Source: Amycolatopsis sp.
GTDB taxonomy: Bacteria; Actinomycetota; Actinomycetes; Mycobacteriales; Pseudonocardiaceae
Reading direction: 5' to 3'
Assembly: GCF_025464955.1 (NCBI RefSeq)
Contig: NZ_JAODNM010000080.1
Location: 1-64,000, forward strand
Length of the DNA stretch: 64,000 nucleotides
The position numbers were made by a program, and so were the translations under genes. The notes beneath the pieces are model-generated. The model was not told the DNA's origin, searched no databases, and saw nothing but the letters and a program-made list of their open reading frames with translations. Shown piece by piece: positions 60,954 to 64,000 of this stretch (position 1 is its first letter; every line of letters begins with the position of its first letter).

Positions 60954-61215
60954 GAGCGCTGGGCGTCGAAACCCGGACACGCCCAACTCGCCAGAGTGCC
61001 CAGTGAAAACCCCACAGCCAACAAGATCGAGCGACTGATCTCGACCGACACCGTCGACTGGTTCCCTCAACTGGCACCCAACGGGCATTTCGCCGTGTAC
61101 TTCCAGTATCCAGCAACAATCGTAGGCCACGCCCGTCGCACGACTGCCGCTGTTCGGTGGACAAGGCACGATCAACGGCAACAGCTGTAGCCCCGACTCC
61201 CAACAGTCCGCCTTC
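60954..61215 (+). pseudogene. Remnant of TolB-like propeller protein, C-terminal third
   Basis: Matches 32470-32790 of the intact propeller gene: ERWASKPGHAQLARVPSENP, IERLISTDTVDWFPQLAPNG and AVYFQYPA, then a deletion and frame change, then LPLFGGQGTINGNSCSPDSQ. The segment deleted is the piece between GHP and VARRPL. It is the third copy of this C-terminal region in the window and the only other one retaining the IERLISTDTVDWFP blade. Confidence 0.85.
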
Positions 61216-61262
61216 GAGCCTCTGCCCCCTCGAAACCGTGATTGAACGGAAATAGGCATGAC

Positions 61263-61580
61263 ATGCGGGGACTGAACGGCCAGCGGATTTTGGTTGCCGG
61301 TAATGGGAGTGGCGTCGGCGCTGCGACGGCGGGTTCGGCTGATCGAGGAGGGTGTGCGCCTGGTTTCGGGTGATACCAATCTGGCGGAGCCGAAGCGGTC
61401 GCGCAGCAGGTCAACGACGCTGGCGGCGAAGCAACCGCCGTCTTCTTCGACCTCGCGGACGTGGAATCGGTCGGGGCACTTGTCGACCGCGGTTGAAATC
61501 TTGGGTGGCCTCGAGGGCGTCGCGAAGGTGGCCGGGAATCTGTCTGCGGCCATCGTGGGCAACGATCTGGTCTGTTCGAT
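61263..61580 (+). pseudogene. SDR N-terminal fragment, frameshifted
   Basis: ATG 61263 begins MRGLNGQRILVAGNGSGVGA, matching GLNGKRILVAGSASGVGA of the decayed SDR at 14.3-15.0 kb. After a frame change it continues AVAQQVNDAGGEATAVFFDL and VAGNLSAAIVGNDL, then ends. The catalytic half is missing. It helps show that the ATA codon of the 15.0-kb copy was once ATG. Confidence 0.8.
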
Positions 61581-61691
61581 GCCGAACCGACCACCCGGTT
61601 TCGGCAAGGTCCTGGTGGTACCCAGAATTCTGGCGCCGAGATCAGCATTCAACGCACTGTGCCGAGCACCGTCCGATGTGGTCTTCGTGAT

Positions 61692-61768
61692 CTGAAGGAC
61701 GGCCCCGATGGCGTCCACATTGATCTCGCCGCAGTCTCCTGTCGTACGGCCGTGTGATTGGAGACTCT
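61692..61768 (+). repeat. Copy of the CocE 5' flank
   Basis: CTGAAGGACGGCCCCGATGG followed by CGTCCACATTGATCTC and GTACGGCCGTGTGATTGGAG parallels 57575-57650, the spacer before the CocE hydrolase at 57.65 kb, including the ribosome-site region. No CocE coding sequence follows. Probably the scar of a duplicated and deleted copy. Confidence 0.6.
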
Positions 61769-61921
61769 TCACGACCGGCGCATGGCTATCGCCGGCCCTC
61801 ACCCCAGTGATTGACTACCTTTGCAAGAGTCTTTAACTAAGACTCTTGTCATGGTGGTCTAGACCCTGCATACTTGATTTCTGTCAGCCCGCTGAATGAC
61901 CTGAAGTGAGAGGTGAAAACG

Positions 61922-62854
61922 ATGTTGCCCCAGCCGGTACGGCGTTCTAACCGCGCCAGAAAACTTCGCGTCCCTGCTTGCCTCGCCGTCGTTGTGGTCG
62001 TCGCGGTCGCCACGGCCGGTGGTGGTTCCGCGGCCGCGTCGCCCGCGAGATTGCTACCGTCCGCACAGGCGACGTTCACTGAGGACTTCGACGGCCCGGC
62101 CGGTAGCGGCGTTGACCTGAGCAAGTGGCATTTCGAAACCGGGGATAACGCGAACAACCACGAGCGCGAGTGGTACACGTCCGGTACCGACAACGCCGCG
62201 CTCGACGGGCAGGGCAACCTCGTCATCACCGCCAAGAAAGAGAATCCCGGAAACTACAATTGCTGGTACGGCCCTTGTGCATACACCTCGGCCCGACTGT
62301 CCACAGCCGGCCAGTTCACCCAGGCCTACGGGCACTTCGAGGCCCGCATGAAAATCCCCCGCGGACAGGGCATGTGGCCGGCTTTCTGGCTGCTCGGTGA
62401 CAACATCGGGGACGTTGGCTGGCCGGGCAGCGGCGAGGTCGACATCATGGAGAACGTCGGCAACGAGCCGAACACTGTGCACGGCACCATTCACGGCCCC
62501 GGCTACTCCGGGGCCAACGGCATCGGCGCTGCCTATAACGGGCCCACCTTCGCCGACGACTTCCACACCTACGCGGTGGACTGGGCGCCGGACTCGATCA
62601 GCTGGTCGGTCGACGGGAACGTCTACGAGACCCGCACCCCGGCCGACGTCAACGGCAACCAGTGGGTGTTCGACCATCCCTTCTACATCATCCTCAACCT
62701 CGCCGTCGGCGGCGACTGGCCAGGCGACCCGAACGACAGCACGTCATTCCCCCAGCAGCTCGTCGTCGACTACATGCACGTCACCACCAGTGATGGCGGC
62801 AGTCTCGCTGTTTCTGCATCCCACGCGCGCAAGGCGGGAACGTCTACACCGTAG
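61922..62854 (+). CDS. Secreted GH16 endo-beta-glucanase
   Basis: A 310-residue glycoside hydrolase family 16 enzyme with a signal peptide: basic start RRSNRARKLR, hydrophobic VPACLAVVVVVAVATAG, then cleavage near AAASPA. The catalytic motif ExDxxE is EVDIMENVG (Glu172, Asp174, Glu177), with WPAFWLLG and HTYAVDWAPDSISWSVDG around it, as in 1,3-beta-glucanases. ATG 61922 has GAGAGG 8 bases upstream; GTG 61913 is too close to it. It hydrolyses beta-1,3(-1,4)-glucans outside the cell. No carbohydrate-binding domain is fused. It stands alone after the relic zone. Confidence 0.93.
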   Translation: MLPQPVRRSNRARKLRVPACLAVVVVVAVATAGGGSAAASPARLLPSAQATFTEDFDGPAGSGVDLSKWHFETGDNANNHEREWYTSGTDNAALDGQGNLVITAKKENPGNYNCWYGPCAYTSARLSTAGQFTQAYGHFEARMKIPRGQGMWPAFWLLGDNIGDVGWPGSGEVDIMENVGNEPNTVHGTIHGPGYSGANGIGAAYNGPTFADDFHTYAVDWAPDSISWSVDGNVYETRTPADVNGNQWVFDHPFYIILNLAVGGDWPGDPNDSTSFPQQLVVDYMHVTTSDGGSLAVSASHARKAGTSTP

Positions 62855-63128
62855 TGATCTCATCGACGTCGTCTGTCCAAAGTAGACGGTTGACCCGTCG
62901 CGCAGGTCACTGTCTTTCGACGGTCGTCAGACACTGACGCGGCCGACTTCAAGAACAGTAACCGAACCACGCCGCGGCCGCCGGGGGCATGCTGATCCTG
63001 CCCCGGCAACCCCAGAACGAATCCGCCTGTGCCCGACTGGGTTTCCGCGAACTGTATCTCGCCGCTGCAGTCGCTTTGTCTGCACTTTCGTCGAGAACCG
63101 CCGGTCTCGGTACGGCTAAGAGGTTGTC
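62855..63128. other. Spacer between GH16 gene and IS5-type fragment
   Basis: A 274-bp stretch with no recognised gene. A weak dyad CGTCT-N9-AGACG at about 62868 follows the GH16 stop and could be a terminator. The IS end GAGGTTGTCTTACGTGG begins near 63120. Confidence 0.35.
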
Positions 63129-63815
63129 TTACGTGGTGAGTTTGGCGAGTTTCTTGTAGCAGGTGATGGCTGCTCCGAGTGTGAGGAAGCCGAGGAAATG
63201 GCGGGCATGGCGTTCATAACGCAAGGTCAAGCGGCGGTACCCGGTCAACCAGGCCATTGTTCGCTCAATGACCCAGCGGTGCCTGCCCAGCCTCTGATTG
63301 CTCTCGACACCTTTGTGAGTAATGCGGACGCTCATGCCCCGGTCGCGGACCCATCTGCGGAGTGCTGCGTGGTAGTAGGCTTTGTCGGCGTGCAGCTTGC
63401 CCGGCGTGCGCCGACGCGGGCCACGGCGGGACTTGACCGCGGGCAGGGCCATGACGAGAGGCTTGAGCGCGTCAGCGTCGTTGGTGTTGGCCGCGGAAAC
63501 CCTCACGACCAGTGGCAGCCCGGCGCATTCGGACAAGACGTGGATCTTCGAGCCGGTCTTGCCCCGGTCCACCGGGCTCGGGCCGGTCAGAGATCCCCCT
63601 TTTTTGGCCCGGACACTGGCGCCGTCGATGATCGCGCGGGACCAGTCGAGCGCACCCCGGCTGCCGAGTTCGTCGAGGACAACGTGATGGAGTTCGCGAA
63701 ACACCCCAGCTCTGGTCCACTGAGCGAAGCGTCGATGCGCGGTCTGGAACGGCACCCCGAACGACGGCGGCAGATCACGCCACGCACACCCGCTGGTCAG
63801 GACGTACACAACCAA
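63120..63815. mobile_element. IS5-type insertion sequence, truncated at the transposase N-terminus
   Basis: The right-hand terminus of the element (GAGGTTGTCTTACGTGG) is at about 63120, directly after the transposase stop. The other terminus is missing: at about 63815 the sequence changes to a secreted-protein gene in the opposite orientation. An adjacent deletion removed the other end, so the element cannot move by itself. Confidence 0.7.
63129..63815 (-). pseudogene. IS5-family transposase, 5'-truncated
   Basis: The minus strand encodes VVYVLTSGCAWRDLPPSFGV, QTAHRRFAQWTRAGVFRELH, IIDGASVRAKKGG (first Asp), KLHADKAYYHAALRRW (second Asp) and RHRWVIERTMAWLTGYRRL (Glu), ending CYKKLAKLTT. The family normally has about 40-50 more residues at the N-terminus; these are replaced by unrelated sequence antisense to the neighbouring gene. 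The catalytic residues remain, but a normal start is gone. Confidence 0.88.
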
Positions 63816-64000
63816 TTCGGCTCGCAACGCTACGCGGTACTGTTCAAACCCGGCACCTACAGCAACGACGTGAACATCGGCTTCTACACCCAGGCACTCG
63901 GCCTGGGGCTCAACCCCGACGACGTCACCATCAACGGCGGCGTGCACGTCCAGGCCGACTGGCAGGGCGGCAACGCCACCCTCAACTTCTGGCGCGGCGC
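63810..64000 (+). pseudogene. Secreted-protein gene fragment (runs off the window)
   Basis: From 63810 the plus strand reads NQFGSQRYAVLFKPGTYSND, then NIGFYTQALGLGLNPDDVTI and NGGVHVQADWQGGNATLNFW to the edge. This matches the start region of large actinobacterial secreted proteins with a pectate-lyase-like right-handed beta-helix, often annotated as coagulation factor 5/8-type domain proteins. The 5' end, including any signal peptide, is missing and replaced by the IS5 fragment, so this copy is probably inactive. How far it continues cannot be seen. Confidence 0.65.

Noticed and set aside
1-64000. CRISPR arrays, phage genes, rRNA, NRPS/PKS or toxin-immunity systems
   Set aside because: I looked for repeated spacers, capsid/terminase/integrase motifs, rRNA sequence and large modular enzymes; none is visible.

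Overview
This 64 kb window is high-GC actinobacterial DNA. GTG and TTG starts are common, TetR-family regulators are abundant, and a cytochrome P450 sits with its own 3Fe-4S ferredoxin and reductase. KstR-like regulators and acyl-CoA catabolic enzymes fill much of it. A Pseudonocardiaceae-type soil organism (Amycolatopsis-like) is my guess from this style, not something the sequence proves. No rRNA, CRISPR array, phage module or PKS/NRPS was seen. It looks like a chromosomal catabolic island with several decayed stretches and insertion sequences.

Layout. (1) 0-2.7 kb: a leftward acyl-CoA dehydrogenase/thiolase operon with a divergent LysR regulator. (2) 3.6-6.8 kb: an epoxide-hydrolase-like enzyme and a TetR share a 52-bp near-perfect inverted repeat. 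An intact IS4-family element with a 12-bp target duplication lies directly after the TetR stop. (3) 6.9-12.7 kb: thiolase, SDR, TetR and a Baeyer-Villiger monooxygenase, followed by a broken lactonase-like gene. (4) 12.7-35 kb: a mosaic zone. Intact genes (secreted S58 peptidase, alpha/beta hydrolases, CocE hydrolase, MFS transporters, SGNH hydrolases, Gfo/Idh oxidoreductase, beta-propeller protein) are mixed with duplicated and decayed copies of one another. (5) 35.2-38.3 kb: a GH3 glycosidase and a TetR diverge from a perfect palindrome. (6) 38.3-60.8 kb: a long, intact, rightward catabolic cluster. It encodes a DUF35 Zn-ribbon protein, an SCP2-type thiolase, an acyl-CoA synthetase, a TetR, P450, ferredoxin, ferredoxin reductase, alcohol and aldehyde dehydrogenases, GH3, two amidohydrolases, a double-length acyl-CoA dehydrogenase, two SDRs, an enoyl-CoA hydratase, a CocE hydrolase and an AtuA-like pair. 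(7) 60.9-64 kb: relics, a secreted GH16 glucanase, and a truncated IS5-type element joined to a secreted-protein gene that runs off the window.

How it may work together (inference). The large cluster reads as a route for a glycosylated hydrophobic, probably terpenoid- or steroid-like, substrate. GH3 would remove sugar, P450 plus ADH and ALDH would oxidise a terminal carbon to an acid, the ligase would make the CoA ester, and the dehydrogenases, hydratase, SDRs, thiolase/DUF35 pair and amidohydrolases would carry out beta-oxidation-like and C-C cleavage steps. A 15-bp palindrome, TGAAAC-N3-(G/A)TTCTA, lies in the spacer of recognisable promoters before the DUF35 operon, the P450 operon and the amidohydrolase operon. 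It also lies before a collapsed second copy of the cluster at 28-29 kb. Two paralogous KstR-like TetR proteins (28.3 and 41.8 kb) are the likely binders. This regulon and its collapsed duplicate are the most interesting content of the window.
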